From: CAWDVK01 sp963805715
Lineage (GTDB): Bacteria > Actinomycetota > Actinomycetes > Streptosporangiales > Streptosporangiaceae
NCBI GenBank assembly: GCA_963805715.1
Contig: CAWDVK010000012.1
Location: 1 to 64,000 of the forward strand
Direction: 5' to 3'
DNA length: 64,000 nt
Part shown: piece after piece, positions 34,569-43,193 of the stretch
Layout of the letters: every line of letters begins with the position of its first letter
How positions within the stretch are numbered: the first letter of the stretch is position 1
Made by a program: the position numbers and the translations under genes
The notes under the pieces: generated by a model
Databases searched by the model: none
Seen by the model: the letters and a program-made list of their open reading frames with translations, nothing else
Told to the model about the DNA's origin: nothing

Positions 34569-34736
34569 CCACCAGCCGCCCCCGGCCGGGTGACGTCCGG
34601 CCCCGCGGGTGATGTCCGGCCCGGCGGCAGGACAGGGAGGCCAACCGCTGCATTCCGTTCACGTCCGATGACATGCAGTCGTATCGTGGGAAACGTAACG
34701 CGACGAGCCCGATACCGGGCGTAGCGCGAGCGCCGG

Positions 34737-37184
34737 ATGGTAGCGCCCAGCATGAGTAGTCAACCCAGCGCCACGGATGCAGGCGTTCCCGTGCAGCAGC
34801 CGAGGCCTGCACGGCCAACGAGCTGGCCGGTCATCTCAGGGCCGGTGCCGGGGCTGACGGAGTTCTTCAGCGCGCGCCAGCAGACCGGCATCGATACCGC
34901 GGCCATCGCCGGGCGCGCGACTGGCACGCTGCCGGCCAGCGAGCAGCCCGGCTGCTACCTCCTCACCGGACCACCCGGATGCGGCAAGACCCAGCTGGCC
35001 GCGGCCCTGGCGTGGTCGCTGTGGCAGTCCCGCGATATCGACCTGCTCGTCTGGGTGCCCGCATCCGGGCGGACCGCGCTGCTGGCCGGGTACGCTCAGG
35101 CGGCCGGTGACGCGAGCGAGATACCCGATGGGCCGGCGGCAGCTGCTGACGGCTCCGATCAGGCCGTTCCCGGCGGATCCGGGCAGCCCGCGGCCAGGCC
35201 AGCGGGGACGGCGGTCATCCCCGGCCGGGATAGCGAGGCGCGGGCGGCCGGCCTGCTGGCCTGGCTGGCCGCGACCGACCGCCCGTGGCTGGTCGTGCTC
35301 GATGACGTGACTGACACGGCAGCGCTGGCCGGCCTGTGGCCGCAGGGAATGACGGGCCGGGTCATGCTGACCAGCAGGCTGCCCCCGGCCGTGCTCAGAG
35401 TGCCGGCTCCGCGCGTCAAGTCAGTCCAGCTCGGCGGCTTCAGCCGCCGCGAGGCGATGAACTTCCTGACCGCCCGGCTGTACGTCGACCCGAGCCAGCG
35501 GATCGGTGCCCTCGACCTCGCCGAGGACCTTGGCTGCTGGCCGGTAGCTCTCGCCCAGGCGACGGCCGTTGTCGCGAGCTCGGGCATCGACTGCCGGACC
35601 TACCAGACCATGCTCGCCCAGCGGCGAGCAGCACTCGGGCAGGCCGCCCCTGCGCAGGACGGTGCCGCGGCGCCGCCGGTTACCTGGTCGCTATCGCTGG
35701 ACCGGGCTGAGCAGCTGCCGCCGACGGCCCTGGCGCGGCCGGTGCTGGCCATGCTCGCGCTGCTCGATCCGAATGGCGTGCCCGGTACGGTGCTGACCAG
35801 CGCGTCGGCGCGCGAGTTCATCGGCACCTACAGTGCCGGCCGGGCGGCCGCCACCGGCCAGGACGTGCGCGCGGTCATCGGCAACCTGGTCCAGGCCGGC
35901 CTTATCGTCGTGGACGACAGCCCGGCTCGCACCGTGCAGATGCACGAGGTCGTGCAGGCCTGCATTCGCCAGGTGCTGCCGCCTGCCGTGCGTGACCAGG
36001 CCGGGCTGGCGGCAGCTGGCGCCATCGTGCAGGCCTGGGATGCGAGCTGCGAGGACCTGCTGCTTGGCCAGGCGCTGCGCGATTGCACCGACCGGCTCAG
36101 CCAGGCCATCGGCGACCTGCTCTGGACGCCTGATGCGCACCCGGTGCTCGCTCGCGTCGGCGAGAGTCTCGACGCGGCACACCTGAGCGGATCCGCTGCG
36201 GCGTACTGGCGCTCGCTGATCGAGACCAGCAGCCGTTTAGTCGGCCCGGAGCACGCGCAGTCACTGCACTACATGCAGCAGCTCGCCAGCTCCTATGCGG
36301 CAGCCGGGCAGATCGACCTGGCTGTCGATACCCAGGGCAAGGCCCTCGCTGAGCTGGAGCAGTCACTAGGCCCTGGCCACCCGAAGACACTGACAGCGCG
36401 GACCAAGATGGCGCACGCCTGCCTGGCTTCCGGGCAGGTGGCAGCGGCCCTCCAGCTATTCGAGCGCTCACTGGCCGCTCGGGAGTGGGTCCTGGGCCCC
36501 GACCACCCGGATACGCTGGCCGCACGCAGTGACCTGGCCGGGGCGTACCGCATGGCCGGGCGGCTCGAGGACTCGATAGCCGCGTTCCGCCAGACGCTGG
36601 GGGACCAGGAGCTGATCCTCGGGGAGGATCACCCCGAGACCATCACGACGCGGGCCAGCCTCGCCCATGTCATCGCGGCGGCCGGGCGGCCCAAGGAAGC
36701 CCTGCCGTTCTATGTCCGGGTCATCACGGACCGGCAGCGGATCCAGGGCGCCGATCATCCTGACACCCTGACCGCCCGCGGCAACCTCGCCGCCGCTTAC
36801 TACACGCTGGGCAAGCTCAAGGACGCCATCGCGCTGCTCGAGAAGATCCTGGCCGACCGGGAGCGCGTGCAGGGCGCGGACCATCCCGACACGCTGACCA
36901 CGCGCGGCAACCTGGCCTCGGCCTATCACGCGGCCGGACGTTTCGCCATCGCGATCAGGATGTACGAGCGGACGCTGGCCGACTGCGAGCGGGTGCTCGG
37001 GCCGCTGCACGAGAACACGCTGACCTCCCGCGGCAACCTCGCGTCGGCCTACTACTCGGCGAGGCGGATGGCCGACGCGGTCGCCCTGTTCCAGCGCACG
37101 CTCAGTGAGTGCGAGCGGGTCCTGCCAGCGGATCATCCGCTGACGCGGACTATCAGGGAAAGCCTGCAGGCCGCGGGAGCCTGA
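34737..37184 (+). CDS. STAND (NB-ARC-like) NTPase with C-terminal TPR repeats
   Basis: 815 residues (810 if ATG 34752 is used). After a Pro-rich N-terminus comes a P-loop NTPase: Walker A LTGPPGCGKTQLAAAL, Walker B PWLVVLDDVTD, sensor VMLTSRLPP, and a winged-helix-like region ending VQMHEVVQACI. From about residue 500 there are at least six 42-residue kinesin-light-chain-type TPRs with the recurring pattern LGxDHPxTLTxRxNLAxAY. No toxic effector domain precedes the NTPase. Such proteins act as ligand-gated signalling ATPases, including antiphage Avs-type sensors and developmental regulators in actinobacteria. Confidence 0.87.
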   Translation: MVAPSMSSQPSATDAGVPVQQPRPARPTSWPVISGPVPGLTEFFSARQQTGIDTAAIAGRATGTLPASEQPGCYLLTGPPGCGKTQLAAALAWSLWQSRDIDLLVWVPASGRTALLAGYAQAAGDASEIPDGPAAAADGSDQAVPGGSGQPAARPAGTAVIPGRDSEARAAGLLAWLAATDRPWLVVLDDVTDTAALAGLWPQGMTGRVMLTSRLPPAVLRVPAPRVKSVQLGGFSRREAMNFLTARLYVDPSQRIGALDLAEDLGCWPVALAQATAVVASSGIDCRTYQTMLAQRRAALGQAAPAQDGAAAPPVTWSLSLDRAEQLPPTALARPVLAMLALLDPNGVPGTVLTSASAREFIGTYSAGRAAATGQDVRAVIGNLVQAGLIVVDDSPARTVQMHEVVQACIRQVLPPAVRDQAGLAAAGAIVQAWDASCEDLLLGQALRDCTDRLSQAIGDLLWTPDAHPVLARVGESLDAAHLSGSAAAYWRSLIETSSRLVGPEHAQSLHYMQQLASSYAAAGQIDLAVDTQGKALAELEQSLGPGHPKTLTARTKMAHACLASGQVAAALQLFERSLAAREWVLGPDHPDTLAARSDLAGAYRMAGRLEDSIAAFRQTLGDQELILGEDHPETITTRASLAHVIAAAGRPKEALPFYVRVITDRQRIQGADHPDTLTARGNLAAAYYTLGKLKDAIALLEKILADRERVQGADHPDTLTTRGNLASAYHAAGRFAIAIRMYERTLADCERVLGPLHENTLTSRGNLASAYYSARRMADAVALFQRTLSECERVLPADHPLTRTIRESLQAAGA

Positions 37185-37200
37185 CGCGCGGCGCCCTGCA

Positions 37201-37875
37201 TCAGCTGAGCCGGACCAGGGCGCTGATGACCATATAGGCGCCGGCGACGATCGCGACGGCCGCGATGAGCTGGCGGGCGTGGCCTACAGTCCAGGCCTGG
37301 AAGAGCTTGAGCTTCACCCTGGTGCCCTCAGGCCTGAGCTGCAGGAAGGCGAACGGGATGATGACCAGCAGGAATTCGATAGTGACGAACAGAATGACGG
37401 CGATGACCGCCGTCGCCGTCGATGACTTGCTGCTCACCAGCTGGTGCAGGGCCGCGATGTAGCTCGCGCCCGGCGTGCCGACTACCGCGCCGATCACGAT
37501 GGCCAGGCCCAGCCTCGGCTCGCGCAGGACCCGCTGCGCCCAGCTGTCTGCGCTGGGGGGCTTCGCTTTCTGTGCCGACGCGCCCCTCCGCCGCCGATGC
37601 AGGCGGTTAGCCGCGAGCAGGATGCCGAGAATCAGCAGCGGCACGCCGAGCGCCAGATCCAGCCCCGCGCTGGCCGAGCCCTGTGTCTTGATTTCATCCG
37701 CGTGCAGGACCAGCACGTCCAGCAGGCCGACCGCCAGGCCCATGCCCATGCCCCCGAGCAGGAAGCACAGGAACATCGAGCGCGGGCGCTGGTTCTCGAT
37801 CAGGAGCAGGTCGACGGCGAGGAGCTTAGGATTCAGTGCCGCGACGAAAGCCAGCCCGAAGAAGGCGGCGTTCAT
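37201..37875 (-). CDS. GAP family (Sap-like) membrane protein
   Basis: 224 residues from ATG 37875. Six hydrophobic segments; MNAAFFGLAFVAALNPKLLAVDLLLIENQRPRSMFLCFLLGGMGMGLAVGLL is the GAP (GPL/sulfolipid-addressing) signature, and VIGAVVGTPGASYIAALHQLV recurs in the second half. Relatives in mycobacteria help move sulfolipids or glycopeptidolipids across the membrane. Here the cargo is unknown. A 54-residue upstream extension in frame lacks a ribosome-binding site. The gene converges on the STAND gene. Confidence 0.85.
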   Translation of the reverse strand: MNAAFFGLAFVAALNPKLLAVDLLLIENQRPRSMFLCFLLGGMGMGLAVGLLDVLVLHADEIKTQGSASAGLDLALGVPLLILGILLAANRLHRRRRGASAQKAKPPSADSWAQRVLREPRLGLAIVIGAVVGTPGASYIAALHQLVSSKSSTATAVIAVILFVTIEFLLVIIPFAFLQLRPEGTRVKLKLFQAWTVGHARQLIAAVAIVAGAYMVISALVRLS

Positions 37876-38104
37876 CGCAGCCCTGCCGGCATCGTCACCG
37901 CTCCCCGCTGGCCATCCTGGCCCCGCCCCATTTCTTCCCGGCCAGCAGGCAGCGCAACCCCGGCCGGGCCTGGCCGTGACCCCTGCCAAGGCTGGCCAGC
38001 CCAGGCCACCGGGCACGCTGCGGCGGCTCCCTGGCACGATCGTTAACCCGATAGCTTCGACTACGTAACGTAGCGTTCAGTAGCCATGGGTAATTTCACG
38101 GCTC

Positions 38105-38509
38105 ATGGGCAGCCCCGACACTTCCGTATCAGTGCCGAACGCATTCGAGACGCTGGACGACTCGAAGGTCACGCGCTTCCAGTGGAAGATCATGTTCGTT
38201 TCGGGCATGGAGACGCCCAGGTTCGCCATGGCAGGCGGCGCGGCCGACGAGGCGGAGCAGGCGATCGCCGCGGCCACCGGTACGGCGGCGATGAAGGGAC
38301 CGGCCAGGGAGTCCACCGCACGGGCCAGGCAGGGTGCCATGGAGGGCTTCAGGGTCCTGGCCCGGAGCAAGCGGATGCTGTGGTGGCTGATTGGCACGGC
38401 GGGCTGCTGGTTGACCGCCGCCCTGCTGCCTGAGCCGAAGGGCAAGAGCCTGGAGCAGCTGACCTTTGATGCCTATGCCGCTCCCCAACCGAAACTGGAG
38501 CACGCATGA
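38105..38509 (+). pseudogene. MFS sugar-porter-like transporter, two internal in-frame deletions
   Basis: The 134 residues are three joined pieces of an MFS transporter: the N-terminus (NAFETLDDSKVTRFQWKIMFVSGM), the central cytoplasmic loop (ETPRFAMAGGAADEAEQAI through ARSKRMLWWLIGTAGCWLT) and the C-terminal tail (LLPEPKGKSLEQLT). The first join at about 38210 lacks helices 1-6 and the second at about 38417 lacks most of helices 7-12. No stop interrupts the frame. It cannot transport. Its TGA overlaps the start of the stress-protein gene, so the reading frame may be kept for translational coupling. Confidence 0.75.
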
Positions 38510-38946
38510 CGTACCGGATCGTGGTCGGCTTCGAAGGTTCTCCGCACAGTTCAGCCGCCCTGCGGTGGGCACTGGACGAGGCGGCCAGTCACTCCGGCGA
38601 GGTCACGGCGGTCTTCTGCTGGCAGATGCCCTTCCTCTCCTTTCCGGGGGCCTTCGACCGCGAGGAACTCGAGAACACCTACAAGGATTTCCTGGTCAAG
38701 GCGGCCAGTGAGGTCGCTCCGTCCCCCAAGGTCCCGCTGCGCACGGTGGTGGCCGAGGGCGACACGACGGAGTCGCTGATCGCGGCGGCTCAGCAGTGCG
38801 CCGCCAATCTGCTCGTGCTCGGCATCCGCGGCCGGTCCCACTTTCCCGGCCTGCTGCTCGGATCGGTCAGCCAGGGCTGCGCCGCCAGCGCTCCCTGCCC
38901 GGTAACCCTGGTCAAGCCGACCGACGAGCTTCTGACGAGCCGGTAA
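38506..38946 (+). CDS. Universal stress protein (UspA family)
   Basis: 146 residues from ATG 38506, overlapping the previous stop (ATGA). Usp fold: YRIVVGFEGSPHSSAALRWALDEAASHSGEVTAVFCW at the N-terminus, LRTVVAEGDTTESLIAAAQQCAANLLVLGIRGRSHFPGLLLGSVSQ, the last part being the ATP-binding G-2x-G-9x-G-S/T motif, and CPVTLVKP at the end. Typically a small ATP-binding stress protein in the cytoplasm. Confidence 0.92.
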   Translation: MTYRIVVGFEGSPHSSAALRWALDEAASHSGEVTAVFCWQMPFLSFPGAFDREELENTYKDFLVKAASEVAPSPKVPLRTVVAEGDTTESLIAAAQQCAANLLVLGIRGRSHFPGLLLGSVSQGCAASAPCPVTLVKPTDELLTSR

Positions 38947-39103
38947 CCGGGCATGGACCGTTGCCGCAGACGGGACCCGGTGAGATCGCGGTGGCGCACG
39001 AGCCCATGCGATAGCCTCACGCCCTGAGGCACCGCCGCAACGTCTCAGCCCTCGGCGGCGGCGCGGAAGGACATCGCACGAAGATGGTTCAGGGGGCGAC
39101 ACC

Positions 39104-39400
39104 GTGACAAGGTTCAGCGTTCACGTCGAGGCCCAGGGCGACGAGCCCGGTACGGTCACCGACGACGCCCTCGGCGAGTTCGGCCGCCTGCTGGCGCCCT
39201 ACAGCGGCTCGGCGAGCGGCGGCAGCGGACGCCCGGTCTGGGGTGCCACGATCTCCATCGAAGCTGGCGACGTGCCTGAAGCCGTGGCCGTCGCGACCTA
39301 CCTCATCGCGCAGACGGCGACGCGGGCCGGCCTGCCCGGCTGGCCGGTCGTCCGCGCCGCGGCAGTCCGCGAGGACGTTATGGGCGAGGGCGGCCAGTGA
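39104..39400 (+). CDS. Hypothetical protein
   Basis: 98 residues from GTG 39104. No family recognised. It has alternating strand-helix content (FSVHVEAQGDEP, LGEFGRLLAPYSGSASGG, WGATISIEAGDVPEAVAVATYLIAQTATRAGLP), suggesting a small alpha/beta fold. Codon usage appears normal for the genome. No signal or membrane segment. It stands alone, 158 bases after the stress-protein gene. Confidence 0.65.
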   Translation: MTRFSVHVEAQGDEPGTVTDDALGEFGRLLAPYSGSASGGSGRPVWGATISIEAGDVPEAVAVATYLIAQTATRAGLPGWPVVRAAAVREDVMGEGGQ

Positions 39401-39519
39401 TCTTGACGTCCGGACGCAGCCGGGCAGTGCCGGGCGGCGGCCCGAGTTGCATGATGAGGGTATGGCTGAGGCCGATGCAGGATGGACTGGCTGGGTCGCC
39501 GCGCGGAGCGCGCCCTTGA

Positions 39520-39642
39520 CCTGGCGGACACGTATCCACGAGCGTCACCGAGACCATGTACCGGCATGAGACCCGGCCCGCGCTGACCAAGGGCGCGACG
39601 GCCATGGGCGAGATCCTTGCGAAGAACACGAAGCCCGCGTGA
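39520..39642 (+). pseudogene. Tyrosine site-specific recombinase, C-terminal remnant
   Basis: The open stretch ends GHVSTSVTETMYRHETRPALTKGATAMGEIL, carrying the GH and the catalytic Tyr (TMYRHETRP) pattern of the C-terminal end of actinobacterial tyrosine integrases. A stop precedes it at 39517 and there is no start, so the rest of the gene is gone. It lies 83 bases from the 3' end of a tRNA-Arg gene, the classic attachment position, and records a lost integrative element. Confidence 0.65.
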
Positions 39643-39724
39643 GCAAGCGGCTCTCCGGTTGGCTCCCGAAGATCGAAAAGGGGGCCCCGGGAAGTCTCCG
39701 AAACCCTTCTGACCTGCGGTTATG

Positions 39725-39800
39725 TGGCGCGCTCGGAGGGACTCGAACCCCCAACCTCTTGATCCGTAGTCAAGTGCTCTATCCGTTGAGCTACGAGCGC
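39725..39800 (-). tRNA. tRNA-Arg (anticodon ACG), 3' CCA encoded
   Basis: Reading from 39800 down, the cloverleaf is complete: acceptor GCGCTCG pairs with CGAGCGC, D arm GCTC...GAGC, anticodon arm CTTGA-CTACGGA-TCAAG with anticodon ACG at positions 34-36, variable loop, T arm GGGGG-TTCGAGT-CCCTC, discriminator G and an encoded CCA (39725-39727). ACG is the wobble-inosine arginine tRNA for CGN codons. Confidence 0.95.
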
Positions 39801-39872
39801 AGCTGGACCCGCCCAGTGTACGGCACCGGGATGCCTGCTAGTCCTGGGTCACCGCAGCCACCCGCCGGCCGG

Positions 39873-42503
39873 TCAGATGGGCGCCATGTCAACGAAGCGG
39901 CTGTAATGCCCCTGGAAGGCTACCGTGACTGTGGCCGTCGGCCCGTTGCGGTGCTTGGCCACGATGAAGTCCGCCTCCCCAGCCCGCGGCGACTCCCGCT
40001 CATAGGCGTCCTCTCGGTGCAGCAGGATCACCACGTCGGAGTCCTGCTCGATGCTGTTATGGACGGCGATCCCATTGGCAACGAAGTTATGGAGACCTGC
40101 CACGGTGGCGTCGTAGACCTCCTGCTCTCCCATCGACTCGACGGATACGATCTCATCCCAGAGCACATCATTGGTGGCGAGCATTTCCAGCTCGGCGTCG
40201 CCCAAGACTGCGGCTACCCGCGACAACCTGCCGCTGCTGGGTGCGCGTTTCCAAAGCGTACTACCGCAGAATTGAGTTCCCATCGCGGCGGCGAATTGCC
40301 TGTGGCTCATTGTCTGGTCAAGGAGCACCTGGCGCACTCGCTTCCACACCTCGGATGGAATGGTGTCGACGTTCGTATTGCTGAGACCCGATTCCAAAAT
40401 CTTCAGCAGTCTCGCGCACGCAGCTGATGGCTGACCGAATGCTCCGATCTTTCGGAGAAAGACTAGCTGGTCGTCTCGACAGGAGATGTCAAGCGTGTAT
40501 GGCGGGCGACGCCGCCCCGGCGTAGCATCTCTTATCCTGCCGTTAATTCCGAACCGGCGAAGGAGACTAGCAACATCGTCAATCAGACGACGGCTGGTCG
40601 ATGCATAGTAGATCCGGCCTGCTCTAAGGTTACGGTTCACGGTGACTGAGCCATCCGTCGCCCATAGATGTCGGAGGAACAGAGCCACCTGCTCATTGGG
40701 TAGCCGGAAGATCCCCTTGGGCACGAACTTCTCGTGTGAGCGCAGACCGTGAAGGCCAAGCTCGTCAAGCCACGCCACGATGGGATTCCGTCGGCCGCGT
40801 GCGAGCCGGAACGGGGCAGGCAGCCGCAGCGTGATAACTCGCGCGACGGGATAGTCATCACGAACGGCTTTGACACCGAAATGCCGGGCAGCAGCTGCTA
40901 CGGCCGCTAGGCTGGCTTCATCCACGCTGGCATAGCGGATTGGCTGACTTGGGACGAAAGATCCGTCACCCAGCAGATGAGCCAGTAGTACGACCCTGTC
41001 AGCGGGCCAGGACTTGGGTTTCAGCGGCCCGGGCAGCATCCGGGGAACTGCTATACGAGAGCCGACGGCTAGCTCCCCCAGCGGGTGCCACCCGTCAAGC
41101 GTCAGGAAGCGATGATTCGCGGTTGCTTCAATCTGGCGACCGGACGCAAGGCGCAGGAGGAATACCTCACGGCACCCGGTGGGGAATACGCGAGTCATGC
41201 CGGCAGGAACGTACTTAAGCCTCCCATCCAGCGCCCAGACTGAACAATGGGTAGTTCCAGAGGCCAGCAGCTCTCCGAAAGAAACCTCCTGGTTTGTGTC
41301 AGCCAGCAGGATCCTCGTCGCAGCAGTCAGACACCCCGATTCACGGAGATCTGCCAGCAGCGGTCGCTTATCCGTTCGCTGCTCAGGACCGCGATTCAGC
41401 TGCGAGAGCGCGATGACGGGCACGTTCAGTTCCTTGGCCAGCAGCTTCAGCGACCTGGACAGCTCAGATACCTCCTGCTGCCGGTTCTCCACCCGCTTCG
41501 GCGAGCTCATCAGCTGCAGGTAGTCAATGATCACCAGCCGCAGGTCATGCCGCTGCTTCAGCCGCCTGCATTTCGCCCTGATCTCCATCATCGACATGTT
41601 CGGTGAGTCATCGATGAACAGCGGGGCGCCTGCTACCTCGCTCATCCGCCGCGCCAGCCTGGTCCAGTCATCATCGCTGAGCTGACCGGTCCGCATGGCA
41701 TGCAGCGGCACCCGAGCCTCGGCGGAAAGGAGCCGCATGGTGATCTCGTTCCGGCTCATCTCCAGGCTGAAGATAACGGTCGCCTGCTCGGCCTTCACCG
41801 CTGCCGCACGAGCAAGATCCAGGGCGAGTGTGGATTTTCCGATGGCAGGTCTTGCTGCGATGACCACCATCTGGCCGGGGTGCAGGCCGTTGGTGAGGGC
41901 GTCCAGGTCAGCGAATCCGGTCGGCACTCCGGTCAGCGAGCCGCCGCGGCTGCCGATCGCCTCGATCTCGTCCAGAGCGCCCGGCATGATCTCCGCGAGC
42001 GGCAGGTAGTCCTCGCTGACCCGCCGGTCGGTGACGCCGTAGACCTCGGCCTCGGCCCGGTCGACGAGTTCGTCGGCATCCCCGTCGCCGGAGTAGCCGA
42101 GCTGGACGATGCGGGTGCCCACCTCCACCAGGCGGCGCAGGATCGCCCGCTCCCTCACGATCCTGGCGTAGTAGCCGGCGTTCGCCGCCGTCGGCACGGA
42201 GGCGATCAGGGTGTGCAGATACGGGGCGCCGCCCATCCGGCCGATGTCGCCGCGCTTGGTCAGCTCGGCCGCCACCGTCACCGGGTCGACCGGCTCGCCG
42301 CGGCCGTAGAGATCGAGAATGACCTCATGCACGATCTGGTGCGCCGGACGGTAGTGGTCCTGCGCCTTGATGATGTCCAGGACATCGGAGATAGCGTCCT
42401 TCGACAGCAGCATGCCGCCCAGCACGCATTGCTCGGCGGCAAGATCATGCGGCGGTGTCCGCTCGAACTCATCGCCCCGCGGCACTATCTCCGCAACGCT
42501 CAC
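39873..42503 (-). CDS. dnaB: Replicative DNA helicase DnaB with intein
   Basis: The 876-residue precursor starts ATG 42503. N-terminal DnaG-binding domain (PPHDLAAEQCVLGGMLLSKDAISDV), RecA-like ATPase with Walker A ARPAIGKSTLALDLA, Walker B LVIIDYLQLM, and a C-terminal motif KHRNGPTATVTVAF. Residues 391-816 are an intein inserted after DLRESG and before SIEQDSD, the same site as the well-known Synechocystis DnaB intein. The mature helicase would be 450 residues. Note the Walker A has ARPAIGKS rather than the usual ARPGVGKS. It unwinds DNA at the replication fork. Confidence 0.95.
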   Translation of the reverse strand: MSVAEIVPRGDEFERTPPHDLAAEQCVLGGMLLSKDAISDVLDIIKAQDHYRPAHQIVHEVILDLYGRGEPVDPVTVAAELTKRGDIGRMGGAPYLHTLIASVPTAANAGYYARIVRERAILRRLVEVGTRIVQLGYSGDGDADELVDRAEAEVYGVTDRRVSEDYLPLAEIMPGALDEIEAIGSRGGSLTGVPTGFADLDALTNGLHPGQMVVIAARPAIGKSTLALDLARAAAVKAEQATVIFSLEMSRNEITMRLLSAEARVPLHAMRTGQLSDDDWTRLARRMSEVAGAPLFIDDSPNMSMMEIRAKCRRLKQRHDLRLVIIDYLQLMSSPKRVENRQQEVSELSRSLKLLAKELNVPVIALSQLNRGPEQRTDKRPLLADLRESGCLTAATRILLADTNQEVSFGELLASGTTHCSVWALDGRLKYVPAGMTRVFPTGCREVFLLRLASGRQIEATANHRFLTLDGWHPLGELAVGSRIAVPRMLPGPLKPKSWPADRVVLLAHLLGDGSFVPSQPIRYASVDEASLAAVAAAARHFGVKAVRDDYPVARVITLRLPAPFRLARGRRNPIVAWLDELGLHGLRSHEKFVPKGIFRLPNEQVALFLRHLWATDGSVTVNRNLRAGRIYYASTSRRLIDDVASLLRRFGINGRIRDATPGRRRPPYTLDISCRDDQLVFLRKIGAFGQPSAACARLLKILESGLSNTNVDTIPSEVWKRVRQVLLDQTMSHRQFAAAMGTQFCGSTLWKRAPSSGRLSRVAAVLGDAELEMLATNDVLWDEIVSVESMGEQEVYDATVAGLHNFVANGIAVHNSIEQDSDVVILLHREDAYERESPRAGEADFIVAKHRNGPTATVTVAFQGHYSRFVDMAPI
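40056..41333 (-). mobile_element. DnaB intein with LAGLIDADG homing endonuclease domain
   Basis: The 426-residue intein begins with Cys (CLTAATRILLAD, block A), has a block B TANHRFL with the conserved Thr-His, and ends VYDATVAGLHNFVANGIAVHN followed by Ser as first C-extein residue, so all canonical splicing residues (Cys1, penultimate His, terminal Asn, +1 Ser) are present. Two dodecapeptide-type motifs, LLAHLLGDGSFV and LWATDGSVT, mark the LAGLIDADG endonuclease with both active-site Asp. Splicing and homing may both be functional. Confidence 0.9.
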
Positions 42504-42925
42504 CTGGCGCTCCCCCTAGTCCGGCCGCCATTACCGCGGCAACCCGCGCGGTCATGCATGTCCGTTCTATCGAACGGCTCCGACAGTCGCGCGCCGCTTG
42601 GCCGAGACGCCGTTTCGTGCTGTGCACAGGTCTGTGGACAGGCTGTGCAGACACGCCGCCTGGGCTGTGCGCGGCCTGGGGACCGGACTGTGGACAGCGT
42701 GGATTATCTCCATCCGCAGGTAGCTCTGCCTGCGGCTATCGGCTCCACTGGGTGTGTGCAAGAAAAACTTGGCTACCCAGAGAGCGTGCACAATGGCTGC
42801 AAGTTATCCACACCGGTGATTTGACGTCCAACGTCACAGGTAAGAGCCCCGGCCGGGTGTCCGGCAGGTCGGCCAGATGCCCGGTTCGGCTGACATGAGG
42901 GACCCGCATTCCCTACTGTTCGATT
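42504..42925. promoter_or_regulatory. dnaB upstream region with DnaA-box cluster
   Basis: This 422-bp spacer holds at least three DnaA-box-like sequences: TGTGGACAG at 42633-42641 and 42689-42697 (complement CTGTCCACA, one mismatch from TTGTCCACA) and a perfect TTATCCACA at 42804-42812. TGTGCACAG at 42621 is a weaker match. They may mediate DnaA control of dnaB or titrate DnaA. No dnaA or dnaN gene flanks the site, so it is unlikely to be the origin itself. Confidence 0.6.
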
Positions 42926-43111
42926 ATGTGTTCGACGGCTGAGGAGCGGCTCGCCGGCGTCCGCCGGGCTATCGATGAGCTCGCCGCGGCGGCGGCCTCA
43001 GGCAGCGACGCCGACAGCCAGCGCCTCGTGCAGCGGCTGGCGTGGCTGTGGGCGATGATGGCTGACCTCGACCCGGAGATGGCCAGGCGACTGGCCGGAT
43101 ACGACAGCTAG
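42926..43111 (+). CDS. Small hypothetical helical protein
   Basis: 61 residues from ATG 42926. Predicted all-helical: EERLAGVRRAIDELAAAAAS and DADSQRLVQRLAWLWAMMADLDPEMARRLAGY. It lies alone between dnaB and the converging ribosomal operon. Function unknown. Composition and length suggest a real small gene, but no homologue is recalled with certainty. Confidence 0.6.
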   Translation: MCSTAEERLAGVRRAIDELAAAAASGSDADSQRLVQRLAWLWAMMADLDPEMARRLAGYDS

Positions 43112-43193
43112 GGCCAGCCGCCCGGCTGCGCGGCGAGCCCGGGCAGATCCCTGGCAGATCCCGGGCAGAGCGCAGCGCTGGCAGAGTGCGAAA

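Noticed and set aside
39402..39519. Longer coding remnant of the integrase upstream of 39520
   Set aside because: A TGA at 39517 and lack of recognisable motifs in all three frames show no further integrase sequence.
42504..42925. Chromosomal origin oriC
   Set aside because: Only three good DnaA boxes, no AT-rich unwinding element, and dnaA, dnaN, gyrB are not adjacent.
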